Source of the DNA: Flavobacteriales bacterium
Lineage (GTDB): Bacteria > Bacteroidota > Bacteroidia > Flavobacteriales_F > PHOS-HE28
DNA length: 64,000 bases
NCBI GenBank assembly: GCA_016703105.1
Contig: JADJCS010000006.1
Coordinates: forward strand, 62,001-126,000
Reading direction: 5' to 3'
The notes beneath the pieces are model-generated. The model did not search any database and was not told where the DNA came from. It saw nothing but the letters and a program-made list of their open reading frames with translations. Both the position numbers and the translations under genes were made by a program. Below, piece after piece: positions 1 to 8,164 of this stretch. Each line of letters opens with the position of its first letter. Position 1 is the first letter of the stretch.

Positions 1-43
1 GGTCCTAAAAAGGGGGGCCGTGGTGGCTTCTGTCCCGCCCACC

Positions 44-832
44 TCAGTCACTTTCGGGCCGGTCGGCGGAACGGCGCGGCGCGCGGCCCCGACCGCGGCC
101 CCGGCCTTGGGAGCGCCTTTCCTGGATCTCCGCGAAGGCTTGGTCCGCCGCCTCTTGTTCCGCTTTCTTCTTGCTATTGCCCCGACCCTTGCCCTGCACC
201 TGGCCATCCACCTTCACTTCGGCCACGTACGTTTTGCCCCGGCCGCCTCGTCCACCCTCTTCGGTAAGGTGGAACTCCACGCGTTTCTTGTTCTTCTGCC
301 CCCATTCCAATAGGCGGCTCTTGTTGTCGCGGTCTTCCTTTTCCAGAGCGCGCAGGTCGTATTGCGAAGCGATCAAACGCACAATGGCCTTGCGGGCCTT
401 ATCGAATCCTTTGTCCAGATAAAGCGCGCCGAACGTAGCCTCCAACGCGTTACCGGGCACGCTGGTCTCGTGGCCCCGTGTCACATTGCTCTCGATGACG
501 TGTTCGATCCCCACGCGATGCGCCAATTCGTTCAGTTGCTGTCGACTTACGAGTTTGCTCCGCATGCGCGTGAGGAAACCCTCCCCCTCCTTCGGGTATT
601 TCTCGAACAGCAAGCTGCCTACCACGGCATCGAGAACGGCGTCGCCCAGGAACTCGAGCCGCTCGTTGTTCGCCAGGTCGGGTCTATCATCCGGAACCGC
701 GCTGCTGTGACGCAGCGCCTGGCGGTAGAGCGTGAAATTGGACGGGCGAACGCCAAAGGACTTTTTGACCCATGCGGCGATACGCCGATCCTCGGCCGAA
801 GCGCGGGCACGGAGGAGCAGGGATCGGATCAA
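44..832 (-). CDS. rnc: Ribonuclease III
   Basis: Endoribonuclease that cleaves double-stranded RNA during rRNA and mRNA processing. The RNase III signature NERLEFLGDAV is at about residues 56-66, and a double-stranded RNA binding domain follows at about residues 170-235. The C-terminus is an Arg/Gly-rich basic tail, longer than in short family members and perhaps an extra RNA contact. The only usable start is TTG at 830-832, because an in-frame stop lies just upstream and the N-terminal region has no Met. It follows fabF by 6 nt, giving an acpP-fabF-rnc operon, an order seen in many bacteria. Family assignment is firm; the TTG start is inferred. Confidence 0.95.
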   Translation of the reverse strand: MIRSLLLRARASAEDRRIAAWVKKSFGVRPSNFTLYRQALRHSSAVPDDRPDLANNERLEFLGDAVLDAVVGSLLFEKYPKEGEGFLTRMRSKLVSRQQLNELAHRVGIEHVIESNVTRGHETSVPGNALEATFGALYLDKGFDKARKAIVRLIASQYDLRALEKEDRDNKSRLLEWGQKNKKRVEFHLTEEGGRGGRGKTYVAEVKVDGQVQGKGRGNSKKKAEQEAADQAFAEIQERRSQGRGRGRGRAPRRSADRPESD

Positions 833-838
833 GCGGGC

Positions 839-2089
839 CTAGCTGTAGGTGCGGAACACCACCGAGGTGTTGTGCCCACCGAACCCGAAGGTGTTGCTGA
901 TGGCCACGTTCACCGTTCGCTTTTGCGCGGCGTTGAAGGTGAGGTTCAGGCGCGGATCGATCTCGGGGTCGTCCGTGAAATGGTTAATCGTGGGCGGGAT
1001 CGTTCCATGCTTCATCGCCAGGATGGTGGCCACCGCCTCCACCGCACCGGCGCCACCCAATAAGTGCCCGGTCATGCTCTTGGTGGAGCAGATGTTCATC
1101 CGGTAGGCCTGCTCGCCGAAGAGTTGCTGGATCGCTTTCAATTCCTGCGGATCGCCGATGGGGGTGCTGGTCCCGTGGGTGTTGATATGGTCCACGTCGT
1201 TGGCGGTGATGTGCGCGTCCGCCAACGCGTTCTTCATGCACAGGAACACGCCGATCCCTTCCGGGTGCGGGGCGGTGATGTGGTAGGCATCGCTGCTCAT
1301 ACCCCCACCGATCACCTCACAGTAGATCTTCGCACCGCGCGCCTTCGCATGTTCCAGGTCTTCCAGGATAATGGCCGCGCCCCCTTCTCCAAGCACAAAA
1401 CCATCGCGGTCCTTGTCGTAGGGGCGACTGGCCGTTGCGGGGTCGTCATTGCGCGTGCTCATGGCGTGCAGGGCGTTGAACCCGCCGACCCCCGCCTCGT
1501 AGATCGCGGCCTCGCTACCTCCGGTCACCACGGCGGTGCATAAGCCAAGGCGGATGTTGTTGAAGGCGTCGATCAGGGCATTGTTGCCGCTGGCGCATGC
1601 GCTCACGGTCACATAGCTCGGCCCGCGCAGTCCGTGGCGCATGCTGATCAGACCCGAGGCGCTGTCGGCGATCATTTTAGGAATGAAGAACGGGTTGAAC
1701 CGCGGTGTACCATCGCCCTTGGCGAAGCCGATGCACTCGTCCTGGAAGGTCTTGAGGCCCCCAATGCCCGAACCCCAGATCACACCGATGTGGTCCTTGT
1801 CCGCCTTCTCCAGGTCCAGCCCGCTGTCCTTGATGGCCTCATCGGCTACCACCACAGCGTATTGCGCGTACGGGTCCATTTTGCGGGCCTCCTTGCGGTC
1901 CATGAACTGCTCCGGGTCAAAGCCCTTCACCTCGCAGGCGAAGCGGGTCTTGAACTTGGAGGCGTCGAACCGGGAAATGGGCACGGCTCCGCTACGGCCG
2001 CTCACCAGACCCTCCCAATAGGCTTGGAGGGTGTTGCCGATAGGGGTGAGCGCGCCCAGACCGGTGATGACCACACGTCTGAGCTGCAT
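839..2089 (-). CDS. fabF: 3-oxoacyl-[acyl-carrier-protein] synthase II
   Basis: Condensing enzyme of type II fatty acid synthesis; it extends acyl-ACP with malonyl-ACP in the cytoplasm. The 416 residues match the normal family length. The nucleophile is Cys165 in SACASG, and the two catalytic histidines sit in NTHGTSTP (near 305) and KSMTGHLLGG (near 342). The C-terminal FGFGGHN motif is present. It lies 12 nt downstream of acpP and directly upstream of rnc, so the three genes are probably co-transcribed. Confidence 0.97.
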   Translation of the reverse strand: MQLRRVVITGLGALTPIGNTLQAYWEGLVSGRSGAVPISRFDASKFKTRFACEVKGFDPEQFMDRKEARKMDPYAQYAVVVADEAIKDSGLDLEKADKDHIGVIWGSGIGGLKTFQDECIGFAKGDGTPRFNPFFIPKMIADSASGLISMRHGLRGPSYVTVSACASGNNALIDAFNNIRLGLCTAVVTGGSEAAIYEAGVGGFNALHAMSTRNDDPATASRPYDKDRDGFVLGEGGAAIILEDLEHAKARGAKIYCEVIGGGMSSDAYHITAPHPEGIGVFLCMKNALADAHITANDVDHINTHGTSTPIGDPQELKAIQQLFGEQAYRMNICSTKSMTGHLLGGAGAVEAVATILAMKHGTIPPTINHFTDDPEIDPRLNLTFNAAQKRTVNVAISNTFGFGGHNTSVVFRTYS

Positions 2090-2101
2090 CCGCTATGCGG
2101 C

Positions 2102-2338
2102 TTACTTGGCGTTCTTCTCCACGTAATCCACCGCCTGGCCCACGGTCTGTATCTTCTCGGCCTGGTCGTCGGGGATGGCGATGTTGAACTCCTTCTCGAA
2201 CTCCATGATGAGCTCGACGGTATCTAGGCTGTCAGCGCCAAGGTCGTTCGTGAAGCTCGCCTCCATGTTGACCTCGCCCTGGTCTACCCCGAGCTTGTCC
2301 ACAATGATCGCGATGACCCTGGATTTGATATCCGACAT
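2102..2338 (-). CDS. acpP: Acyl carrier protein
   Basis: Small acidic carrier (78 aa) that holds the growing acyl chain on a phosphopantetheine arm. The attachment site is Ser37 in GADSLDT, followed by the conserved VELIMEFE helix. I chose the ATG at 2336-2338; an upstream in-frame extension to 2395 does not resemble ACP and would make the protein too long. It is the first gene of acpP-fabF-rnc and is divergent from purN across about 150 bp that must carry both promoters. Confidence 0.97.
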   Translation of the reverse strand: MSDIKSRVIAIIVDKLGVDQGEVNMEASFTNDLGADSLDTVELIMEFEKEFNIAIPDDQAEKIQTVGQAVDYVEKNAK

Positions 2339-2491
2339 GACAGTGTCTTTTGAAAGTGAGGCTGCAAAGGAAACACTTTTTCGATCCGGCACCACCGCGG
2401 ATCACGGAGGTCGGTAACGGGGCCCGGGGCCAAGGCGTTCGGTGCGGTCATAGATAGGGTCCATGAACGAATCGACACCTTCGCGCTCAAG

Positions 2492-3064
2492 ATGATCCGC
2501 ATCGCCGTTCTCGCTTCTGGCTCGGGTACCAATGCCCAACGGTTGGTGGAGTACTTCCGGGGAAGCGATACGGCCCGTGTGGTACTTCTTGGCTGCGACC
2601 AACCCCGGGCCGGGGTGGTGCAACGCGCCTGGGCCCTTGGTGTACCATCCTACCTGTTCAGCGGTTCAGAACTGCGGAGCGGGTCCGTGCAACGCGAGCT
2701 GCTGGCCCAGCGGATCGACCTGGTGGTGTTGGCCGGGTTCATGCGCTTGATCCCCGCCCACTTCGTACAGGCATTCCCCCGGCGGATCATCAATATCCAC
2801 CCGGCCCTCTTGCCGAAATACGGCGGCAAGGGGATGTTCGGGCACCATGTGCACGAGGCGGTGATCGCGGCGGGGGAGAAGGAAAGCGGCATCACCATAC
2901 ATTATGTGAACGAGCGGTACGACGAAGGAGAACACCTGCTCCAGGTCAAATGCCGGGTCTTTCCAGAAGACACCCCGTATTCCCTAGCCACGCGGATACA
3001 CGAATTGGAGCATGCGAACTACCCCGCGGTAGTGGGATCCGTCATCGCGGCTATTGGCCCCTAG
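2492..3064 (+). CDS. purN: Phosphoribosylglycinamide formyltransferase
   Basis: Folate-dependent GAR transformylase of purine biosynthesis (190 aa). The N-terminal phosphate-binding stretch ASGSGTNAQ and the catalytic region with NIHPALLP (Asn and His) are present, followed by the GITIHYVNERYDEG segment typical of the family. It stands alone in the purine pathway here. Its 3-prime end, including the stop codon, lies inside a perfect 19-bp inverted repeat (see 3049-3098). Confidence 0.95.
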   Translation: MIRIAVLASGSGTNAQRLVEYFRGSDTARVVLLGCDQPRAGVVQRAWALGVPSYLFSGSELRSGSVQRELLAQRIDLVVLAGFMRLIPAHFVQAFPRRIINIHPALLPKYGGKGMFGHHVHEAVIAAGEKESGITIHYVNERYDEGEHLLQVKCRVFPEDTPYSLATRIHELEHANYPAVVGSVIAAIGP

Positions 3065-3098
3065 CTGTTGAGCGGCCAGCAGCTAGGGGCCAATAGCC
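3049..3098. repeat. Perfect 19-bp inverted repeat over the purN stop codon
   Basis: Arms at 3049-3067 and 3080-3098 are exact reverse complements (19 bp) around a 12-nt loop. The purN stop codon TAG (3062-3064) lies in the left arm. No T-tract follows on the plus strand, so it is not a classical intrinsic terminator. It could shape or protect the purN transcript end before marC. Confidence 0.85.
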
Positions 3099-3121
3099 AG
3101 CAGCGCGTTCCTTTGTCCACG

Positions 3122-3733
3122 ATGTTCGACCTGACCGAGATCGGCAAGGCCTTCCTCATCCTTTTCGCGGTGATCGACATCGTGGGGGGCATACCACTCA
3201 TCCTTCAGGTGCGGCAGAAGGCCGGCAAGGTCTATCCGTTGCGCGCTGTGTTGGTCAGCCTGGGGATCATGGTGGTGTTCCTCTATCTCGGCGAGACCAT
3301 CCTCAGCTTTGTCGGTGTCGACGTGCGCTCCTTTGCCGTGGCCGGGGCCTTCGTTCTTTTCTTCATCGCGCTGGAAATGATACTCGGCATCAAACTTTTC
3401 AAGGAGGACCACAGCGCGCCGGGGCTGCCGAGTGATGACCCCAAGGTCTACAGCGTCGTCCCGCTTGCTTTTCCGGTGATCGCCGGAGCGGGGACGATCA
3501 CCACCATCCTCTCCCTTCGGGCCGAGTTCCAGAGGGAGAACATTCTGGTGGCCATCCTACTGAACATGGTCCCGGTGCTGCTGGTACTGCTGCTCACGGG
3601 ACGCATCGAACGGCTGCTGGGGCGTGTCGGGCTCATCGTGCTGCGCAAGGCTTTCGGCATCATCCTGCTGGCCATAAGTATCAAGCTTTTCGCGGCGAAC
3701 ATCACCCAACTGTTCCCGCACACCACCCCATGA
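3122..3733 (+). CDS. MarC family integral membrane protein
   Basis: Predicted inner-membrane protein of 203 aa with about six hydrophobic segments, matching the MarC/NAAT family (UPF0056). The conserved PLAFPVIAGAGTITTIL region is near the middle. The physiological role of the family is unclear; an old link to multiple antibiotic resistance was not confirmed for MarC of E. coli. I chose the ATG at 3122, after the hairpin; a TTG start at 3068 would be in the hairpin loop. The stop overlaps the rnhA start (ATGA), so the two are translationally coupled. Confidence 0.88.
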   Translation: MFDLTEIGKAFLILFAVIDIVGGIPLILQVRQKAGKVYPLRAVLVSLGIMVVFLYLGETILSFVGVDVRSFAVAGAFVLFFIALEMILGIKLFKEDHSAPGLPSDDPKVYSVVPLAFPVIAGAGTITTILSLRAEFQRENILVAILLNMVPVLLVLLLTGRIERLLGRVGLIVLRKAFGIILLAISIKLFAANITQLFPHTTP

Positions 3734-4200
3734 AAGTGATCGCCTATACCGACGGCGCGGCCAGCGGCAATCCCGGCCCGGGTGGTTATGGGGTCGTGCT
3801 CGAGGCCGGCCCACACCGACGCGAGCTCTGGGGGGGGTTCCGACACACCACGAACAATCGCATGGAGTTGCTCGCCGCCATCGCAGCGTTGGAAGCTTTG
3901 AAAAAACCCGGCGTGGATGTGACCATCGTAAGCGATAGCAAGTACGTGGTGGATAGCGTGGAAAAGGGCTGGGTGTTCGATTGGGAGAAGAAGGGGTTCG
4001 CCAAACGCAAGAACCCCGACCTCTGGAAGCGATTCCTGGTCGCCTATCGCCAGCACAAAGTGAAATTCCATTGGATACGGGGCCACAATGGCCATCCGCA
4101 GAACGAACTGTGCGATCGTCTCGCGGTAGCCGCCCGTGAGCAAAAGGACCTGGAGGCGGACGAGATGTACGAGCGGCTTGGCGAGGGTACCGATACGTGA
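3730..4200 (+). CDS. rnhA: Ribonuclease HI
   Basis: Endonuclease that degrades the RNA strand of RNA-DNA hybrids (156 aa, normal length). Catalytic residues are visible: Asp8 in YTDGAASGNPGPGG, Glu46 in NNRMEL, Asp69 in SDSKYVVD, and His119/Asp129 in RGHNGH and LCDRLA. The start codon overlaps the marC stop by 4 nt. Confidence 0.96.
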   Translation: MKVIAYTDGAASGNPGPGGYGVVLEAGPHRRELWGGFRHTTNNRMELLAAIAALEALKKPGVDVTIVSDSKYVVDSVEKGWVFDWEKKGFAKRKNPDLWKRFLVAYRQHKVKFHWIRGHNGHPQNELCDRLAVAAREQKDLEADEMYERLGEGTDT

Positions 4201-4216
4201 GCGAGCCGCCGACCGC

Positions 4217-4224
4217 TACATTCG
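4217..4224 (+). promoter_or_regulatory. Putative -7 element (TACATTCG)
   Basis: Matches the Bacteroidota-type TAnnTTYG -7 element 7 nt before the ATG at 4231. No convincing -33 TTTG element is visible, and so short a leader would make the mRNA almost leaderless. Confidence 0.4.
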
Positions 4225-4230
4225 CCAGCC

Positions 4231-4752
4231 ATGGCCCGCAAGCTCTACGCCCGCATCAATCAAGCGGAAAAACCCCTTGTCCTGGTGCGCGATCAAGAAG
4301 CGCGCAGCTGGCGGCCGGAGGATGATCGGCCGGTCGACCTTAATGCGAGCGACAAGGGGGTTTTCAGCGTACTGATCGATGGCCGTTCCGTACGCGCGTT
4401 TGTAGTGAAGGAGGACAGGGAGCAGGGCTTGGTGAAGGTGCGTATCGGCGGCAAGCTGTACACCGTGGCATTGGAGGATGAGCGCGCGCATCTCATGCAA
4501 ACGCTCGGCCTGGATAAGCGGGCGGGCATGGTGTCCCCCGAGCTGAAGGCTCCCATGCCTGGCTTGGTGCTCAATGTGCTGGTAAAGGTGGGCGACGCGG
4601 TGCGAAAGAACGACCCGGTGCTGGTGTTGGAGGCCATGAAGATGGAGAACGTGATCAAGGCGCCCGGCGATGCGGTGGTTGCACAAGTGCATGCGGTGCA
4701 GGGCAAGGCTGTGGAAAAGGGGCAATTGCTCCTGCTGTTCGCCAAAGGATAG
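4231..4752 (+). CDS. Biotin/lipoyl-attachment (biotin carboxyl carrier) protein
   Basis: A 173-aa protein with a C-terminal biotinyl domain: the biotinylation motif EAMKMEN places the modified lysine at residue 137, preceded by PMPGLVLNVLVKVGD. The N-terminal half has no familiar domain. It resembles the stand-alone carrier subunits of acyl-CoA carboxylases or decarboxylases in Bacteroidota; the partner carboxylase is not in this window, so the substrate is unknown. Confidence 0.88.
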   Translation: MARKLYARINQAEKPLVLVRDQEARSWRPEDDRPVDLNASDKGVFSVLIDGRSVRAFVVKEDREQGLVKVRIGGKLYTVALEDERAHLMQTLGLDKRAGMVSPELKAPMPGLVLNVLVKVGDAVRKNDPVLVLEAMKMENVIKAPGDAVVAQVHAVQGKAVEKGQLLLLFAKG

Positions 4753-4790
4753 CGGCCCGATGGTTGCGTTGCGGCCGGTCCGTACTCCGC

Positions 4791-4798
4791 TACCTTCA
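4791..4798 (+). promoter_or_regulatory. Putative -7 element (TACCTTCA)
   Basis: Near match to TAnnTTYG, 17 nt upstream of the superoxide dismutase ATG at 4816. Confidence 0.35.
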
Positions 4799-4815
4799 TC
4801 CCGCCAATCGACCCC

Positions 4816-5517
4816 ATGGACCGCAAACGATTCTTCTCCCTTAGTGCCCAAGCCGCCGCTGGTGCCGTTTTGGCCCCCTCGGTGCTTCGCGCGTTCGAGC
4901 TTCCATCCACACCGGAAGCGTTGACCTTCTCCCAAGCGCCACTGCCCTACCCTTACGACGCGCTTGAGCCGCACATCGACACACTCACCATGCAGCTGCA
5001 CTACGGTAAGCACCACGCGGCCTATGTGAAGAACGCCAACGAAGCCATTGCTGCGGAGGCGAACCCGGCCGCCACCGTGGAGCAACTCTTCGGCACGATC
5101 GGCACCGCGAGCGCCAAACTCCGCAACAATGCCGGTGGCGCCTGGAACCACGACCTTTTTTGGAGTTGCATGGGGCCCGGCAAGGGCGGCCCCCCTGAGG
5201 GTAAAGTGAACGATGCTCTTGCGAGCGCCTTCGGCGGTTTTGAGAAGTTCAAAGAGGTTTTCACCGATGCGGCGATGAAGCGTTTCGGCAGTGGTTGGGC
5301 CTGGCTCATTTCCCGCGAGGGCAAACTAGAGATCACCTCCACGGCTAACCAGGACAACCCGCTCATGGACGTGAGCGAGGTACACGGCAAGCCCTTGCTG
5401 GCCTTGGATGTCTGGGAACACGCCTACTACCTCAAGTACCAGAACAAGCGCGCCGACTATGTAGCGGCTTGGTGGAACCTGGTGAACTGGGACGCGGTGG
5501 CGGGAAGAATGGGATAG
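4816..5517 (+). CDS. Superoxide dismutase (Fe/Mn family)
   Basis: Converts superoxide to oxygen and hydrogen peroxide. Metal-ligand and signature regions are present: HYGKHHAAYV, GGAWNHDLFW and DVWEHAYYLKYQNKRADY, with the closing WNLVNWDAV. The 233 residues exceed the usual ~200 because of an N-terminal leader with MDRKRFF, then a hydrophobic Ala-rich stretch. That leader resembles a Tat-type or Sec signal, so the enzyme may be exported. Metal choice (Fe or Mn) cannot be told from sequence alone. It converges on the PfkB kinase gene with only 3 bp between the stops. Confidence 0.93.
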   Translation: MDRKRFFSLSAQAAAGAVLAPSVLRAFELPSTPEALTFSQAPLPYPYDALEPHIDTLTMQLHYGKHHAAYVKNANEAIAAEANPAATVEQLFGTIGTASAKLRNNAGGAWNHDLFWSCMGPGKGGPPEGKVNDALASAFGGFEKFKEVFTDAAMKRFGSGWAWLISREGKLEITSTANQDNPLMDVSEVHGKPLLALDVWEHAYYLKYQNKRADYVAAWWNLVNWDAVAGRMG

Positions 5518-5520
5518 GAC

Positions 5521-6449
5521 TTATTCCTCCACCAACTCGATATCGAAATCCACCAGTTCCACGAACTGCTGGATCCGCTCGTCGATATCCTCCCGGCTTA
5601 CCTCGAGCAGGCGTTCGATCCCGAAGCGCTCGCAGCAGAAACTGGCCAGGGCACTGCCCACAATGATCGCGCGCTTCAGGTTGACGAAGCTGTGATCCTG
5701 CGTGCGTGCGAGGAAGCCGATGAAGCCGCCAGCGAACGTGTCGCCTGCGCCGGTGGGATCAACGACCTCCTCAAGCGGTAGCGCCGGTGCGAAGAACACG
5801 CGGCCCGCACCGAAGAGCAGAGCGCCGTGCTCGCCCTTCTTCACCACGAGGTACTTGGGACCCATCGCGAGGATCTTGTTCGCCGCTTTCACCAGGCTGT
5901 GTTCGCCACTGAGTTGGCGCGCCTCCGCATCATTGATGGTTAGGATATCCACGCGGGCGATCACTTCCAGCAACTTGGGCATGGCGCTATCCATCCAGAA
6001 ATTCATGGTGTCCATCACCACGAGCGCAGGGCGCTCGTTCATCTGGTCCAGCACTTTGCCTTGCACCACGGGATCCAGGTTGCCCAGCATCACGTAGGGC
6101 GCCTTCCGGTATTCAGCCGGTAGCTTGGGGTCCAGGTCCAGCAGCACGTTCAGACGGGTCTCCAGTGTATCCCGCGTGTTCATGTCGTAGTGGTACCGAC
6201 CGGCCCAGAAGAAACTTTCCTTGCCTTTCAGTACCTCCAGGCCTTGCAGGTCGACGCCGCGGTCGCGCAGTTTTTGCATCACGCTTTCGGGGAAGTCATC
6301 CCCCACTACGCTCACCAAACCCATCTTCTCCAGGAAGATGGAGGCGGCCAGGGAGATATAGGTAGCGGCTCCGCCCACGGTCTTCTCGGCCACGCCGAAG
6401 GGGTTTCGATACGGTCGAAAGCAACGGTACCTACGGTGATGAGTTGCAT
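5521..6449 (-). CDS. PfkB family carbohydrate kinase, with one frame break near the 5-prime end
   Basis: Ribokinase-like sugar or nucleoside kinase. The ATP/anion-hole motif GAGDTFAGGF is near the C-terminus. The long open frame begins only at AEKTVGGAATY, but translation from the ATG at 6447-6449 in another frame gives MQLITVGTVAFDRIETP, a normal family N-terminus. Adding one C to the CCCC run (6400-6403, minus sense) joins the two as ETPFGVAEKTVGG and gives 309 aa. The indel is most simply a sequencing error. The substrate is not predictable. It is convergent with the superoxide dismutase gene. Confidence 0.85.
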
Positions 6450-6529
6450 GGGTGGACGGGATGGCGAGAGTAAGGGACGCAAAGGTCTGATGGCTTGCCG
6501 TGGTCAGCTATTGATCGAGGCCGGTGGTG

Positions 6530-6559
6530 AAAACAAAAGGGCCGCAGCTGCGGCCCTCT
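6530..6559 (-). terminator. Intrinsic terminator after tRNA-Asn
   Basis: Read on the minus strand, an 18-bp perfect palindrome (GGGCCGCAGCTGCGGCCC) is followed at once by TTTTGTTTT. It sits just past the tRNA 3-prime end, the expected place for a Rho-independent terminator. Confidence 0.85.
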
Positions 6560-6560
6560 G

Positions 6561-6634
6561 CTCCCCGGGCTGGACTTGAACCAGCGACCCCATGATTAAC
6601 AGTCATGTGCTCTAACCAGCTGAGCTACCAGGGA
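6561..6634 (-). tRNA. tRNA-Asn (GTT anticodon)
   Basis: A 74-nt cloverleaf on the minus strand. The acceptor arm pairs TCCCTGG with CCGGGGA, the D arm contains AGCTCAGCTGGTTAGAGC, the anticodon loop is CTGTTAA with anticodon GTT, and the T arm has GGTTCAAGTCC. CCA is not encoded. The rest of the gap up to 6852 shows no gene; it contains the start of the duplicated block. Confidence 0.96.
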
Positions 6635-6750
6635 AGGTTCCCGAAAAGGGACCGCAAATGTAGCAGACCGGGCAGCACGGGCAAATAGACCATCTGCCAG
6701 CGAGAAGATGAACCTAGCGGCTCAGGTCCTCTGAGGCGACAGGGGCGGTT

Positions 6751-7411
6751 CCCGCCACTTGCTCCCCGGGTCCCGCCACTTGCTCGTGGGCGCTTCGAAA
6801 CCCTTGCTGCTCGGGGCAGTTTTGACCCGTCGAACAGCAACAACCCACCGCCATGAAAGCCCTGAACCTCCTCCTCACCGCGATCCTGACCCTCGCCACT
6901 GGTGCCCTCTTCGCCAACAAAGGCATCACCTTCCACGGCCAGATCGAGACCCTGGATGGCGGTTACCGCAAGGGCATGGTGGTGATCGACCGCGCGGATG
7001 GAAGCACCGACAGCCTGGCCATCACGGCCAACGGCAAGTTCAAGATCACCGTGGAAGAGAACAGCCGCGTTCACCTGACCTTCAAACAGGACGGCTACAT
7101 CACCAAAGTGGTGGAGGTCAACACGGTCAACAGCTTCCCCAAGTTCAAGAACGAGACCGACCGCACCGTTCGCTTCGACGTGCAACTGTTGCCACAGAGC
7201 CCGAACAATGACCTCGCTTTCGCCGCTCCGGTGGGTCACATCACCTTCACCAAGGGCAGCGGGCTGATGAAGGTCCACTACGACCACACCCTGGTGACCC
7301 TGGCCCAAGAGAACGTGACCGCATCGCGCTAAAACCGACCGGCCCGGGCGTATCCGCCCGGCCTGGCAAAGCAGAGGGGCTGCCCGGTGGGGGTGGCCCC
7401 CCTCGCTTTGG
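6751..7411. repeat. Tandem duplication, copy A
   Basis: About 660 bp repeated at an offset of 677 bp (copy B). It includes the upstream leader with two CCCGCCACTTGCTC motifs, the whole reading frame and about 75 bp after the stop. Within the gene the two copies are nearly identical, so the duplication is recent or kept alike by gene conversion. Confidence 0.9.
6853..7332 (+). CDS. Small secreted protein, copy A of a tandem pair
   Basis: A 159-aa protein with an N-terminal signal peptide (hydrophobic LLLTAILTLATGALFA, cleavage near residue 21). The mature part starts with ITFHGQIETLDGGYRKGMVV, which looks like a small beta-sandwich of the carboxypeptidase-regulatory-like type; that is an impression from the strand pattern, not a recognised family. 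It probably acts in the periplasm or outside the cell. Only about 5 residues differ from copy B. Function unknown. Confidence 0.75.
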   Translation: MKALNLLLTAILTLATGALFANKGITFHGQIETLDGGYRKGMVVIDRADGSTDSLAITANGKFKITVEENSRVHLTFKQDGYITKVVEVNTVNSFPKFKNETDRTVRFDVQLLPQSPNNDLAFAAPVGHITFTKGSGLMKVHYDHTLVTLAQENVTASR

Positions 7412-7427
7412 GGTGGTCGGACGAACT

Positions 7428-8089
7428 CCCGCCAATTGCTCCCCGGGTCCCGCCACTTGCTCGGGGGCGCTTCGAAACCCTTGCTGCTCGGGGCAGTTTT
7501 GACCCGTCGAACAGCAACAACCCACCGCCATGAAAGCCCTGAACCTCCTCCTCACCGCGATCCTGACCCTCGCCACTGGTGCCCTCTTCGCCAGCAAGCA
7601 GATCACCTTCCACGGCCAGATCGAGACCCTGGATGGCGGTTACCGCAAGGGCATGGTGGTGATCGACCGCGCGGATGGAAGCACCGACAGCCTGGCCATC
7701 ACGGCCAACGGCAAGTTCAAGATCACCGTGGAAGAGAACAGCCGCGTTCACCTGACCTTCAAACAGGACGGCTACATCACCAAAGTGGTGGAGGTCAACA
7801 CGGTCAACAGCTTCCCCAAGTTCAAGGACGAGACCGACCGCACCGTTCGCTTCGACGTGCAGCTGTGGCCCCAGAGCCCGAGCAATGACCTGGCCTTCGC
7901 CGCTCCGGTAGGCCATATCACCTTCACCAAGGGCAGCGGCCTGATGAAGGTTCATTACGATCACACCCTGGTGACCCTGGCTCAGGAGAACGTGACCGCA
8001 TCACGCTAAGAACGACCGGCCCGGGCGTATCCGTCCGCCCTGACGCATCAGGGTGGCTGCCCGGTGGGGGCGGCCCTTCTTGCTTTTCG
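7428..8089. repeat. Tandem duplication, copy B
   Basis: Second copy of the block at 6751-7411. Similarity fades past about 8089, where the region turns into small inverted repeats before the ssb genes. Confidence 0.9.
7530..8009 (+). CDS. Small secreted protein, copy B of a tandem pair
   Basis: Same 159-aa product as the gene at 6853, with its own copy of the upstream leader. The differences are N22S, G24Q, and three changes in the segment around residues 100-120 (N to D, L to W, N to S). The reading frame is intact in both copies and the changes are few, so both are probably functional. Function unknown. Confidence 0.75.
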   Translation: MKALNLLLTAILTLATGALFASKQITFHGQIETLDGGYRKGMVVIDRADGSTDSLAITANGKFKITVEENSRVHLTFKQDGYITKVVEVNTVNSFPKFKDETDRTVRFDVQLWPQSPSNDLAFAAPVGHITFTKGSGLMKVHYDHTLVTLAQENVTASR

Positions 8090-8116
8090 GGTTGCCGGCA
8101 TGAACGCAAAGAGGGC

Positions 8117-8150
8117 CGCTCCTTTCGGACCGTCCCCTTACGACGGAGCG
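8117..8150 (-). terminator. Possible terminator or hairpin after the ssb genes
   Basis: Short inverted repeat CGCTCC/GGAGCG downstream of the ssb stop on the minus strand, followed by a modestly T-containing stretch. A second pair GCGGCCC (8070-8076) / GGGCCGC (8113-8119) overlaps it. Weak. Confidence 0.3.
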
Positions 8151-8164
8151 GCGGGAGGAGAGCT

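Noticed and set aside
3049..3098. Intrinsic terminator between purN and marC
   Set aside because: The stem is strong but no T-run follows, and marC starts 23 bp further on the same strand.
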